Shown here: piece after piece, positions 11,801 through 24,043 of the stretch
How positions within the stretch are numbered: the stretch's first letter is position 1
How the letters are laid out: each line of letters starts with the position of its first letter
Source: Helicoverpa zea
Lineage: Eukaryota > Arthropoda > Insecta > Lepidoptera > Noctuidae
Length of the DNA stretch: 64,000 nt
Assembly: GCF_022581195.2 (NCBI RefSeq)
Contig: NC_061459.1
Location: forward strand, 5,890,001 to 5,954,000
Direction of reading: 5' to 3'
Made by a program: the position numbers and the translations under genes
The notes under the pieces: model-generated
Told to the model about the DNA's origin: nothing
Seen by the model: only the letters and a program-made list of their open reading frames with translations
The model's database searches: none

Positions 11801-14373
11801 ATCATTCCAGTTTCATTTGGGTCATGATATTTTAAAAGGTTGCTAGATAGAAAAACAACAGCTGAAAATATTTTCGCTCCTAATCCGTAATTTAATATTA
11901 ATTTATAGTCGAAAATCACCGTCTCGTCGCCATCGAGTCGGAAAATAACGGAAGTCTTTAAAAGAATAAGGCGGTGTTTTGAAGAGGTCGGAGAAACAAT
12001 TAATCATTCCACTCTTTTATGGAGCTAAAGGTTGGAGGACACGATTGTTTGGTAATACTAGGGCTGTTCTTTTGTTGCCATAAAAGCGAATATATCACAA
12101 TCAAACACTCGCAGTCAGAATAATAGTTTAGTAAAGACCACTTGGCAACCCTCGGCGCGCCGATGCCTATTATTAAATGCTGAAAATGAAAGTGACGGAA
12201 TATACCGTCCGTGTTTAGATAATACCTCCAAATAATGGACGCCGCGATGCGCATTAATATTGAGGTAAATCTTATTAGGACCGCCTAAACGCCGCGATAA
12301 TATCATATTGTTTTGGAACTCACCATCCGCGATTCCTCTCTTATGCTTGGAAGGGTTCCATCCTCAGGGACGACCGAAGGCTCTGAATATTCATAGTATT
12401 ATCACAAACCGACTTACAGAACTGAGCAGCGTCGTAAATACATAATACCTCTCATTCCGAGATAAGAATCATTTACGTAGCTTTTGCGTTTCTAGTGCGG
12501 GTGTCGATTTGTGTGGAACAAAGCAATATTTCATGTGAGTGTAATAGGAGCACGTCGTTCGGTTTTTAAAGGTTTGGCGGGTGTTATTGGAAGTAGGTCT
12601 GCGCTGTAATTGTTGTGCTGATTTCCCCCGGGACCGGCGGCTCTCCGACGTAGATGCTACCTGTAGTGCCCACTAGCGTCCTCTGTAAACAATTACCGAC
12701 CAAATCATTATTGTTACAATTACATCTCCACTTTATTACACGTAAACAATACCTGAGTAGCTCGCAGTTATAATTTCTAAAATGAAAAAAAATATATGAT
12801 TTGCTGTTTGCCTGAGTTTGTTAGAAAAACTTTTTAAGTCATTAAAAATTGTCACGTAAATGTGTAACGTATCCGTTATCAAATACTTTTTTATTCGTAA
12901 AACATTAGTCCGCGTCAAAGTATCACAAACTGTTGTTAATTCCGCCTAATATCGTCGGCAACCTCTACGCGGCTGTCACACCGGGGTCCGATATAAACAT
13001 GATGGATATCCCCATATAAAATGAATAAGCTTTATGTGCGAAGGCCATGTAAGTGCGCCCTTGTTTACATTGTACAGCACACCGCTTATAACGGATGATT
13101 CCAATATTTCATTCATAAATACGCTACTAAATACCTACTGACATTTTACCTGCATGCTTTTTTGGGAACACCATTTGTGTGCCGCCATATTTAAATGAAT
13201 AATTATTTTTCAGTCCAAATGCTTTCATTGTTTTGCTGTAATTTTATCTGGCCTTTATAAGATAACATGCTTTTAGGTCGACTCAAATTATACCTTGAGA
13301 ATCAATCAATAAACTGCAGCAAATGATTCAGTGTTTCATCGTTCTGAAATAACTAGCCGTGTTCGGTAGTGCAATATCCAAATTATTAGTGTTCGCGGGT
13401 TCTAAAACAGCCAACATTTTGCGTTGATGTCACTTGGCGGCCTGCCAGCCCTGTAACGCGAACAAAATATCAAAGTGATAATAAACAATATGTTAGCGCC
13501 TGACTATACAAAAGGCAATCATTCTTTAACAAAAGATCCATGTAAACTGCAGAAAAGATTAAAAAGGAAACTTTGTCGGCTCGCTATCAACACTATCAAT
13601 CATGCGTATAATAGCCCACGTCCCCTAACACACGTTCTTAAATAATTTGTCAAAACTCGCTCCCTGCCCATACTGTGCCGCCGTTTTCCACTACCTACTT
13701 ATTCCCGTTTTTCTTGACACTTGTATGGGCAATTTTTCACTTAAATGACACAAACAAAATCAGAAAATGTTACTGGTGATGTACGATTCTGCCATAAATA
13801 TGAATCGAATGTTTCCCTATTCTATGACACAATTATGTATATAAAACCATTTCATTCTTAGTAATACATGCGAGTAATAGACGCTTTGGCTAAGCAACAA
13901 ACAATCAACGCTTGACGCGGACAGACCATAGATGGGTGTAGTTGCGGATCTCTTCTGTAGCATCTACCTAGTCAGTCAAATAAATGTTGGTAAAAAATGT
14001 GATTCAATTTAGCTATATTGCAGTATACTTACTAATAAAATTGTTAATTCTGGATAAAATCAACCATTAACTTTTGGTGCAATAGCTACACGACATTGAT
14101 CGATGAAAATACCCTAGCGTATCTATCAACACCTAGTAAATTGAGAAAGGAGTAAAAACGTTAAGTGGATCTTGTTAAATTAATTACTTGAGAGTGTAGA
14201 ATGTTTCGCGCCGTTTTGTTAGCCAATACAAGGAATACTATATTGCACTCAAACAAACACGAACGAACGTTGAATTCAATAAAACGGGTCGTGTGTGTCC
14301 TGAATAGGCAGGTGGTATAATATTTTTTCCAATTTAGAATCGGTCTGGATTCTAACTCATAGATCAAGCGCGC

Positions 14374-14502
14374 GCTAGCACGAAACCATTACACTTTGTT
14401 GACATCAACGAATGCCCTTTTACATATTCACCCCGAGCACACAAAGATTGAGCCGTGAAATTGAAAATGGTTTCTAGGAACAAAAATTTATTCCACGCAT
14501 GT
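14374..14502 (+). repeat. Diverged dispersed repeat, copy 1
   Basis: This segment resembles 50611-50740 in the same orientation. Shared blocks include TTTACATATTC, AAGATTGAGCC, TGAAATTGAAAA and AATTTATTCCA in the same order with similar spacing. There is no ORF, and no terminal repeat or target duplication is visible. It may be an old retroposon family or a duplicated non-coding element. Confidence 0.55.
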
Positions 14503-16971
14503 CCTCGACATATCGTCACAACACGACTGCAGCTTGTTATATCTCTGCCAGTGTTATGTCATTATTGATAGCCTTTATGCTGATCGATCCATATCCAATT
14601 ACATTTTAGCCTAATTACTAGTTAATGCATTTTCATAGAACTACCTTCAACATAGTACGTGCTAAGAGCAATTGCTCACAGAATAAATTGCCTTGACGTA
14701 CATTGAAAAGAGTAAAAAATCTTTAACTCACTTTGAAAGCGTTGCTCGCGCCTTATCTTGAAATCGGGAACTTTTTGAAACGTTAACCGTACAGCTTACA
14801 CTATACCAAAGCAGTGCTGTATTTTTATTAAACTAAACTTTGTTGATAATTTCGTAATCTACTAAAATATATGTAACAAACAAAGAATAGGATATTAAAA
14901 ATATAAACAAAGTATGTTCATAATTCACTGGAAGAGGTAGTCTCTAAAATTATTTCACACTGTCACAATTCCACGCTTAGCCATAAATATTTTGCATACA
15001 ATTGAAATCCTTGTAGGTGTGTAAGTCACAAAAAGTTGGGAATTTATTATTAAAAAACTAATTTCTCTCTCTCGGCCCGCTATGAATGAGCCATCGTATA
15101 ATCTAGTCGACAGACGCTGCAAAGCCTGCATTCGGCAAAATTTTATAAGCATTTCCACTTCATAATAATGAAGTGCCCACTATATTTAAAGTTCTAGTTA
15201 GTTTGCGTATTTAACACCTTTGATGGAACTTTTGCGTGGAATTGGCAGCGTTTCATTTACACTGCAGTCATAGCGCATTATTTTTCAAAAAAGAACATTG
15301 CTTTTAACATGCTTATGCAGTAGAATCAAAGGAGGTTTTTTTTTTGTTTTCAATTCATAATCTTTATTACAAGGACAAACTTTCTTAGTTCCAAAAAAAA
15401 TCCGCTCCTCCCGCTTGTTATCTTTGCCGGTAGTTATGTGGGGCAGCGCGGCGCGGGCGGCGGCGCTGAACTGTTTACCCTGTAAGTATTGCGAAAAGAT
15501 CGAACTTAATCCCAGCGGGCCCGCGCCATCCAGCGCTGGATGTGATAGATACTGAAAATTGCATAAAATCCATCAACACTACTACTTTGTGCCGAAGCTT
15601 AGCTTTTCGACGGTTACAAAACGAACACGAGGGAAATAGATTTACTAGTTAATAAAATTTTGTTTCTTCAAAGTGTTGGAAGACTTCGTTTTCTGTTTCA
15701 GTATCAAGTTTAGCATTCGATGATTTATTTATTAACATAAATGAATATTGCTTCGCTTATTAATCAGTTTTAAATAAGTTTACAAACTTTCCACTTTACA
15801 AACTTCACTGAAAAAAAAGATGTTCGTATATTAATATTGGTTTCACTTTGTACTGAAGTAAAGAAATAAAGAAAAATAATAAGTTTTGCCTTAAGTAAGA
15901 TATTTGTTACAAGAGGCGGATCAATAACATCATATTTCAGGAGTCACACTCCGAGCATAACATATTTTTCTAACCGCTTGAGCAGCAAAATAGAATCAGT
16001 ATGTCAGCATTTTGCCCGAGGTCGAGGACTGGCGGCCATATGTGACCGTGTTGTGGCTTCCCTGGCCTATCTATGACTATACACATGTATGTGTATATCA
16101 CTAGTATAGCTATCTCGCATCGTACTTACATTTACTACGAAGAAGACGGAAAATTATCTGTGCTCTTTTGTTGAATTATGGAAAATCGTGAAGCATTTTT
16201 TTATTAATCATATTTTCCCCCCTACGCTAACTTTAATTCGTACATATTACAATATTACAAAATTTCCAAAATAAATCAACTATAGAAACTGTTTCGATTA
16301 AACCGGTCACAATCAAAATGAGATTCCTCTCAACCTAATTTCCTAAACAAACAAACGAAGAAGTACAGGCAACAGTATAATTCCAACATAAACGTACTTC
16401 CAGACCATGAATCTGAACTGCAAATACAAGGCTAGAATTCAGTTAATAAAAGATGATATATTCACATAATACATCACGAATGCAAGTTGCATTAGCAATA
16501 ATTCCCTGGCCACCAGAGTGAGCCATTATAACTAAAACAACAGCAAAAGCAAAGTTAGAGAGAATACATTCAGGATTAAGCTCCACTTCGAAATTTGGAT
16601 TTCACTTACTTATATCCAAACGCGCAGGTGAGGTTTGTGTCTCATCGTTATAACACTTTTATTCAAGTCTCCAAATGTCTCTCTCTCTTCTGAATGGGTA
16701 AATCGATCGCGATTTTATAATTCTACAGAAACTATACTGAAAGTAAAAGTTTAGAGTTTTATATCAATGGAAGAAGTTTTCATGCATGCTAATCACACAC
16801 AAACATTAAAGCATCAGAAATGTTATTGTATTGCTTACAAAAAGTTAATTAGAACGTTCTTTCTTCTTCTCCTTGGGATTACTACAAATAAGTTCAGCAA
16901 AGTAGAGAACAATAAATGTGTTTTTCGTATTTAAATAAACGTGATTCGCAAAAATAATTTTAATTTTTTTT

Positions 16972-17009
16972 GCCAATTGAGTACCTAATGCATTAGGTAC
17001 TCAATTGGC
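16972..17009. repeat. Perfect 38-bp palindrome without spacer
   Basis: The half-site GCCAATTGAGTACCTAATG is followed directly by its exact reverse complement, with no loop bases. Symmetry stops at both ends. It could form a cruciform. It lies in AT-rich DNA with no nearby gene. Confidence 0.95.
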
Positions 17010-20000
17010 CCTCTGTTCTCATGTACGTTTATAGTTTTCTTTTTTTCAAATTGCTTTCCAAAACTGAACCTAAGACATATTTTTTTTTATTCTCATTAAA
17101 AACTTACCCTTGTGAAAACCAAGTTTAATACATACGACGTGTTTGATACATACCAGTATAAAAAGTCGACGTATAAAATGTTTAGGTATAACACACCAAG
17201 ATGTTCAACTGTTTTCTTAATATCACCTAACTTATATCTTTATTGGTAGCAATGCATCTTAAAGAACTACAAACACACACAAAAGTTTGGAACTTAATTA
17301 AAGTGGAACAAGTTTGACTAAACTCTAGCACGTGTTCTATCCGCATCTACAAGAGAAAACTACGTACAAACCAGTACAATTAAGTTAGGATGATTGATAC
17401 CCTAACTTCACTCTGCTGATACACATTATTGACACTGGGCGTGATGGATAGCGAACAGAAACTGCCTTTTAAACTTCATAAATAATATCCTTTCGGGTCA
17501 CCGCTAATAAATGACCGATATTAACGACGCACCATATACAAAAGCTGTAAATAACATGTGTTTTCTGTCAAAGTATCCTCGATAAAAAGTTCAAATATCG
17601 GGAAATACGAATACTGTTTAAGCATAAAACAAGTGACCAAAAGTTGTTTAAATGCTACATAAAAAGTTATATTTTGCATTTAAAGTACTTTATTAACTAC
17701 TGAAAAATATTTTCGACGCTGCTCATACATAAATCCGTAACTGAACAGCGTGAAGCATATTTAGTTATAGACCGTAGGAATCAATTATTTGCGCGTCTAT
17801 AAATATACGTAATAAATACAAAGCGAAATGTGTGTAACAGCGGCAGCCGCGTGACAGCGCGCGACAATTCATTCCCACAATCCCTTACATCTGAATTCTT
17901 AATGAAACAAAAATTGCAAATGTCATACCATATCTCCACCAGAGCCATGAATACTAAAGACGCTATTGTGGATCGTTCACGTGCGCGAAATTGAGTCTGT
18001 TACATAAATGACACTGATATGTCATAGGACTTCTCGAAAAAATCATTACATGACTTGGGGCGTACCTATACCGTGTACGATACGACAATAAATCATGAAA
18101 TCTGATTTAAAAGAATGATACACGTCGTCAGAAAACAATTGGAAAAACGTGACCGGAGCGTCGATCCCGCGACGGGGGCGATCGCAACACGTCGCGCCGC
18201 CCAATGCATACTAAGTAATGACGCCAGTTTCAATTTTACCTCCCCTTCTCTTCATAACATATTTTAAAGAAAAAATACTCGACTTATTGTGAAGGACTAA
18301 GAATTTTACTTATTTTCCAAAACTGAGACCATAACATCTCGGCGTAGGAAAGAGACCCTGTGTGAAGAAGCACGTAGAACACGGGACGCGAGCCGTCGTG
18401 GAAGAGACTTGATATAAATAACTTATTACCGCCGCCAGATATCAGGCTGACTGTTGGTTAACCCGTGTCTTGGTTCCGCTGCCAACTCAACACGATTTCA
18501 CCGTCCTCTTACTTTACGTGATGTGTCACGGCTCAAAACTTACATATGTTTACTACATCACACGCCCGTGAATAACAGTAGTATCATAATATCTACGTGC
18601 AACTTAGCACTGATAACTGGGATCGCTAATAACCTCCAATTTAACAATAAAACACAAAGTAGAACTAATAAGCATAAATCGAACTATTCAATTAAAGTAG
18701 CTTCAAACCATGACGTTGGCGGTACTTAGTATTCAAACGTATGCAAATTACAGACGTGCTATGCAATAAATGCCGACACACGGATCACAATTCGACAATT
18801 GGCATTTATGTCGCAATCGCATTGTATACGTATTTGGTGGTTACGGGGAACGCCCCTAATTACAAAATTACTTCTGTATGAACTATTTATTAGCATGTAC
18901 TTACCGCCGGCCAGGGACAAATTGGCATTTTCATTACGAATTACGTCAGTTGCTACTGTTATTATATTGCTAATTTGAATTAAATACTTGATTTTCGGTT
19001 GTAAATCTAAATTCTTCAAATGTTTCCAGTCAAGTTTGTTTCAGATAGGAATTTAATAATACCTTTAGTCATATCAATCACTTAGATCCCGATTTAATAA
19101 TTTAATGGAGGATAAGACGTGGTTTAACGTAGCGGAGGGTTTATTTAAAAGTAAATTATCGTACAGTCGGTTCAGATTTCAACTTTCTCTTACATTTATG
19201 TTAATAAACATCTATCCAAGTTACACGTATTTTCTCTTACTAGAAGTAATATTTAGCCAAAACAGAGTATTACAGTATTTGAGAAGGGATTTCTACTTTC
19301 ATTTTTATTCAAATTGTGCGACGCGAAAAAAACACATAAACAACCACGAAGCTGTATCGAAGTTTCATCACATGTGTCAAAAGCAATAATACTGTCAACG
19401 TCGTGTTGTAAATTGGCGTTTTTTTCAGCAGTTTGACAGAGTACGAATTTTTATTTACCCTAAGTTTTTCATCTTCATTAGGTCTTTATTTACTTAAAAA
19501 ACCTCAAATATGGAAAAGCTAAAATTTTGCTGCTTATTACTAGAGGTATTCATAACCGTGATTCGTTTATGGTCAAACCTAATTTTATTGTGGAAAAGTG
19601 TCCTAGATATTTTATTGGGCTACTTTATAAGGTGTCTAACACAAGCACACAGTGGGAGTGAAGTAGTGGAAATAGTTCGGGCGTGTTCGCCAGTGATAGA
19701 GCGGATCTTGCAAATCTCGCTGGTTTCGTAGGCCGGCCGCACACTCGGCCTGTCTTATAGGGTGCTACGCAACCAGCGGGTATTAATACCATACAACATA
19801 CCATACAAGCGGGTGGATAATGTAGAAAAAATGTGCCAGGATGATGCTTCTGTGATATAAAATATCTAACTATGCGTTAAGGTATATCGATATGTGACCA
19901 ACATTCTAGAAAAATCGAAAATAATAGAAAACACATGAAAACACATTAGGTGTTTAAACTTACAACGCAACCTTTTCCATAAACAAATGCGTCATTGAGA

Positions 20001-23000
20001 GTAAAATTGTTTTTATTTTTAAGAGTACTTTAGGAAACTTTTCAAAACTTTCCAATCTCTCTAAACTACCTACTTCGTAAACTATAGCAGTATACATAGT
20101 GTAAGACCCCGAGGCGTTTATCCAGAACGATACTCGCGACCGAGACGTTAAATATAAATACGGCTTTAAGCCGCCTAGTGAGTATTCGGTCGCTGCGGGC
20201 CGGCTACGGCGTAGCACTACGACGTAGCACTACGGCTACAAGTGCTACGACACATGACCATTTGGATGCTACACATGAATGCAATCATGTTACATTTGTC
20301 CACATTAGACCGCTCACTTTAATCTTCTGTCTAGGTACTTTACAAGACTTGTAACTTAGTGATTTCTTTATTGATATAATCGTATCAAATGCTGAGGTTT
20401 ACAGTTAATAGTGCTTCCATTTAATTAAAATGAGTTTGAAAAATCTGTCAATAAAACACGCAGTGAAATCATAACACCACTTACCTCTTGTTCAGAACGG
20501 TTCCATCCGCGTACTGAGGGAACTGCTTCCCGCATCCGGATAAAAATGAACCTTCCTCAATTTCAAGACGTTCTATATTTCCGTGAAAGCGTGAAACTTA
20601 TGAAATTAGTTAGAATTATCATTTCGTAATCAAAACTCTTCAGAAATGTTAGTGACATGAACATTATCAATATTCAAGTTTACTTAGACTAACAACGTTT
20701 TATTACGTTTCATATTCCACAAAATCCTCAGAGCATGAGTGTCTCTAGGATTTTATTTCCCCACTATGTGGAATATCTTATTCTGTGACATAAATGGGAC
20801 ACTGACCCTATCCTTACTTTGGGTGTCCGAATAACAAGTTGCACTTACATGTAACATTACTTTGTTTGCAAATAACTACAGAACTGTAACTTTTAACTGA
20901 GTTTTAATAAAGTGAAACAGTGAAATTTTAAGTCAAGTTATATGTACTCTTTATTTATACCTGGGTTAACTTGCTACCTAATCGCTTTGACTCGACATAA
21001 GATATTTAACATACATATACTTATTTACCGCATACAAACTGTATGTCAACTGTAATATGTCAACAGCAAAAAAAGACATTTACATACAAGTATGCAACGA
21101 CCTACCTGCGCGCCCCGACCAATACAACTACATTACAAAATGACATCCATTGATCGAAATATAATTCACCAATAACACAATTACTTAGAAAGCATCAAAT
21201 TACAAAGAGAATGGAGACCATCAAAAAGACAACTTTAGAAACAAGTGCATAATCAGCTTTAGCTCGATTAATACCGCGATGCCCGCCGGCGCACCAGTCT
21301 GTCTGCTTGCTCGATATTGCCAAGACAAAGAACTAAATTATTTCCTCCATTTCTTTAAGATCTCTTTGTTTTAGATACAACACGGTTTCTTCGGGCATCC
21401 CATTTTAAATAATACGATGGACGATGAAGCTAAGTAGACTTGCTTTTAATAGTTATATAATTATTGTTTACTGTTTATCTTTCTGGTTTAGATTTCTGAA
21501 TGCACGGTTGAGTTGAGCAGTTATAATTTGTCGGCGTGAATAAATTCTAGAGATGTTACTTTTAATTTGTTGAACCTTTGTCTGTCAGACGTTTATACTA
21601 TGTGCCTTTCAATGCTACCTAGTTGCTTTGAGATTAAACTTTCTTAGTCTAGAAACAGTCGTGTTCATTGTAAGCTATTTTTAATTATTTCAAATTTACA
21701 CACAACATTGTCTTTTAAGCAGCAAATTACAATGTCTGAACAATGAACTATGTAAACGTTCACTTTGATCTCAAATTTAAAACACAAAAGAGAATCGTCG
21801 CCGCGTTCGCGTTCACTCGCAACAACTTTTACTTTGTGTATCTTACAGTTCATCGTAAAATAGGTATCGATTTGCCAGTCGGTAAAGAGTGCCATAAACT
21901 CAAATTTAACATACAATAACAGTTGAAAATAGTCGTGTTCAACGAGTGGTAGTAGCTTGGTTCCGTGCCAAACTATGCATGCAAGGGTAATGTAATTGTT
22001 TGCGCGACGTCTAATGCACTGGTAACGACGGAGGTATCGCGTCTACGTTCCGTTCGGGCCGAAGGAAATATTCGCATAAATATTGTCGCCAAATAACACC
22101 AGCCATTTGTAACCAACTGCCGAACTAACCTACTGATTTGTTCCAAATGGTTTATTTTTCAAAAGTGAATGAATACTGATATTATTAGGTATACGACTAC
22201 TGGTTGCTGTGGTAGGTGCTCTTAGACTGATTGGGGGAAACCGTATAACATTGTCTCATACAAGAAATTCTTACACTTTTACCATGCAACTTTAACTTCT
22301 GTTGCTTCATTCCATATTTACAACGAAATGCAAAATACTCGTATACAACAAAATACAAAAACATATGTTTGCCGGCCTTGCCTAAAATCAGGAAGTATTG
22401 AATAAGAAATCTCATTTTAATTTCTACAACATCAGCATATTTTTTAATTAAAGAAGTTATTTTTAGTTACAGGAACAATATTATTTCAATGGTAAACAAT
22501 TAGAGGGGAAGCACAAACACGGACCCACCTAATCCATAACTCATAAAAATGTACGAGCAAATCAAACATTGACCTCTCGTACAAACATACACAATTGCAC
22601 CAGTTTACCTGCCCCAACCATAGTCACGGTACCAAGTTACCTACATTGATTAAAGTTCACTTTGTTACACAAGGTTCAAAGTCATCTTTAATAACAGCCA
22701 TCTATCTTTTGTGTTATAAAGTAAAATAGCTTTCTTAATGAAATAGCTAATGTTTGTTGAAGGTTTAAGGAAATACCTAATAAAGACTGCATAAAACCAA
22801 GGCATCGCTTCCGAGTATAATTTATTTAATTTAGATAGGTATAGCTAGGTATGAGCACAAACGCGACTGACAGCGCGGCATTTTCATTAGGTTCGTTGCA
22901 GTAAGTAAAAACTTAATAAAGTTTTACTAAAGAATTTCTAATTAGAAATTTTAGCTCTTCACGATATAGCAATATTTCAGGCCCGTGAAGGTATTTCCAA

Positions 23001-23755
23001 TAAAGGACTTTGCCAAGTCATAATTCTTCAAAGTTACGTGTAATGAGATGTGGATATTACGGCATTCTTATGAGATTTAGATGGTCCCGCACAAAGAGAC
23101 GCGCGGCTTGGAACTTCTACAGACTTGCAATAAAACATACTGCATTAAGTCACCCACATATACAAAAATGTGTTAAATATAGTCAAAGTTATACCTAGTT
23201 CGAGTGAAAGAGGCATGGCGCGGCAAATGGCGCATAAATTTTGCTTCGAGAATAAGCGGAGGGCATTAAGAAAGTGTAGATTACATGTACAAACCGTAAA
23301 AATGGCTTTGCATTGGTTAACTTAGCATTAAATTTATGACTGTACACAAGTAGAAATCAATTTCAATTGCTAATAGCCCCGTGCAGTAAGAAACTGTACA
23401 TACCTAAGTAGTAGAGATTAGAAATAGATTAGAAATATCAAATTCTATTATTTCCAATAGGTCTTACATAAAATACATAAGACAAAGAATACAAAAGCAT
23501 TCCTGTGGTCTGTCGGACAAAACGTTTCGATAGCGGTACCATCAAGGTAAGAGGATCACAGTCGCAGTAATACCCACTGCGTTCACTGTAGGACCCTTGA
23601 ATTTCTTATACACTTCTAGACAATAAGTATTATCACGAAACAGTCCAAATAACCGATGCAGATGTATCAATTTATAAATGGACCATCCAAGTCTGATCCG
23701 TGGGGGCTGAAGATACGATACTTGGAATTCAATTTCAGAAGTGTACGTTTAGAGG
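17010..23755. other. Long non-coding stretch
   Basis: No convincing gene is visible. Small open frames at 18454-18729, 19105-19389 and 19960-20217 have no recognisable domains. The DNA is AT-rich with moderate GC islands (about 18150-18200 and 20500-20560). A cluster of GTAGC-type short repeats lies at 20202-20251. Confidence 0.5.
20202..20251. repeat. Clustered CGTAGCACTACG motif
   Basis: CGTAGCACTACG occurs twice back to back, flanked by GGCTACGG and GTGCTACGAC, so the cluster has both direct and inverted symmetry. A related GTAGC-rich hairpin occurs at 39350-39419 in a sarcoglycan intron. They may be subterminal parts of one MITE family. I could not define element ends. Confidence 0.6.
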
Positions 23756-24043
23756 CTAAACGTCAATAGGTAGGTAATGTAGCTCTATTGCTGGCTTTGC
23801 TAAATTTACATAATATTGTGGCGGATAGTGAGCTATCAAAGCTGCAGGAGCGACGCGGACGGCGTCCAAGTATGCAATCGCGTCACGAAAGTCGACATTT
23901 GGAAAGTGGTCACGTAAAATTTTACGTTTGAGCTCGGCATCAGCGTGCGACGCCGCTTCGAACCTAATCCAATCAAAGCCAATGGCGCTGGACACGGGTG
24001 TCAATTTCGCACATCGCGCCGCCAACACCACTTCTCCTGTCAT
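23756..24043 (-). CDS. Unrecognised 95-aa open frame, doubtful
   Basis: I do not recognise this protein. The frame runs from an ATG preceded by an in-frame TGA 39-41 bases upstream to a TAG stop. Its composition is balanced and soluble-looking, with an Asp/Glu/Arg-rich middle (RFEAASHADAELKRKILRDH) and a Pro/Tyr stretch (AHYPPQYYVNLAKP). It has no signal peptide or membrane segment. An AG-ending acceptor-like sequence lies just upstream on the minus strand, so it could be a terminal exon, a decayed transposon fragment or a chance frame in a GC-richer island. There is no supporting neighbour. Confidence 0.22.
   Translation of the reverse strand: MTGEVVLAARCAKLTPVSSAIGFDWIRFEAASHADAELKRKILRDHFPNVDFRDAIAYLDAVRVAPAALIAHYPPQYYVNLAKPAIELHYLPIDV

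Larger units (their letters stand above)
5047..16971. other. Long non-coding stretch
   Basis: I find no convincing gene in this interval. Open frames up to 124 codons (5823-6197) show no recognisable domain and no splice structure. A pair of related short palindromes lies at 5791-5855. Islands of higher GC at about 8040-8160, 8840-8960, 9420-9560 and 12150-12370 stand out from AT-rich DNA and could be conserved regulatory elements. Only cross-species alignment would show that. Confidence 0.5.
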
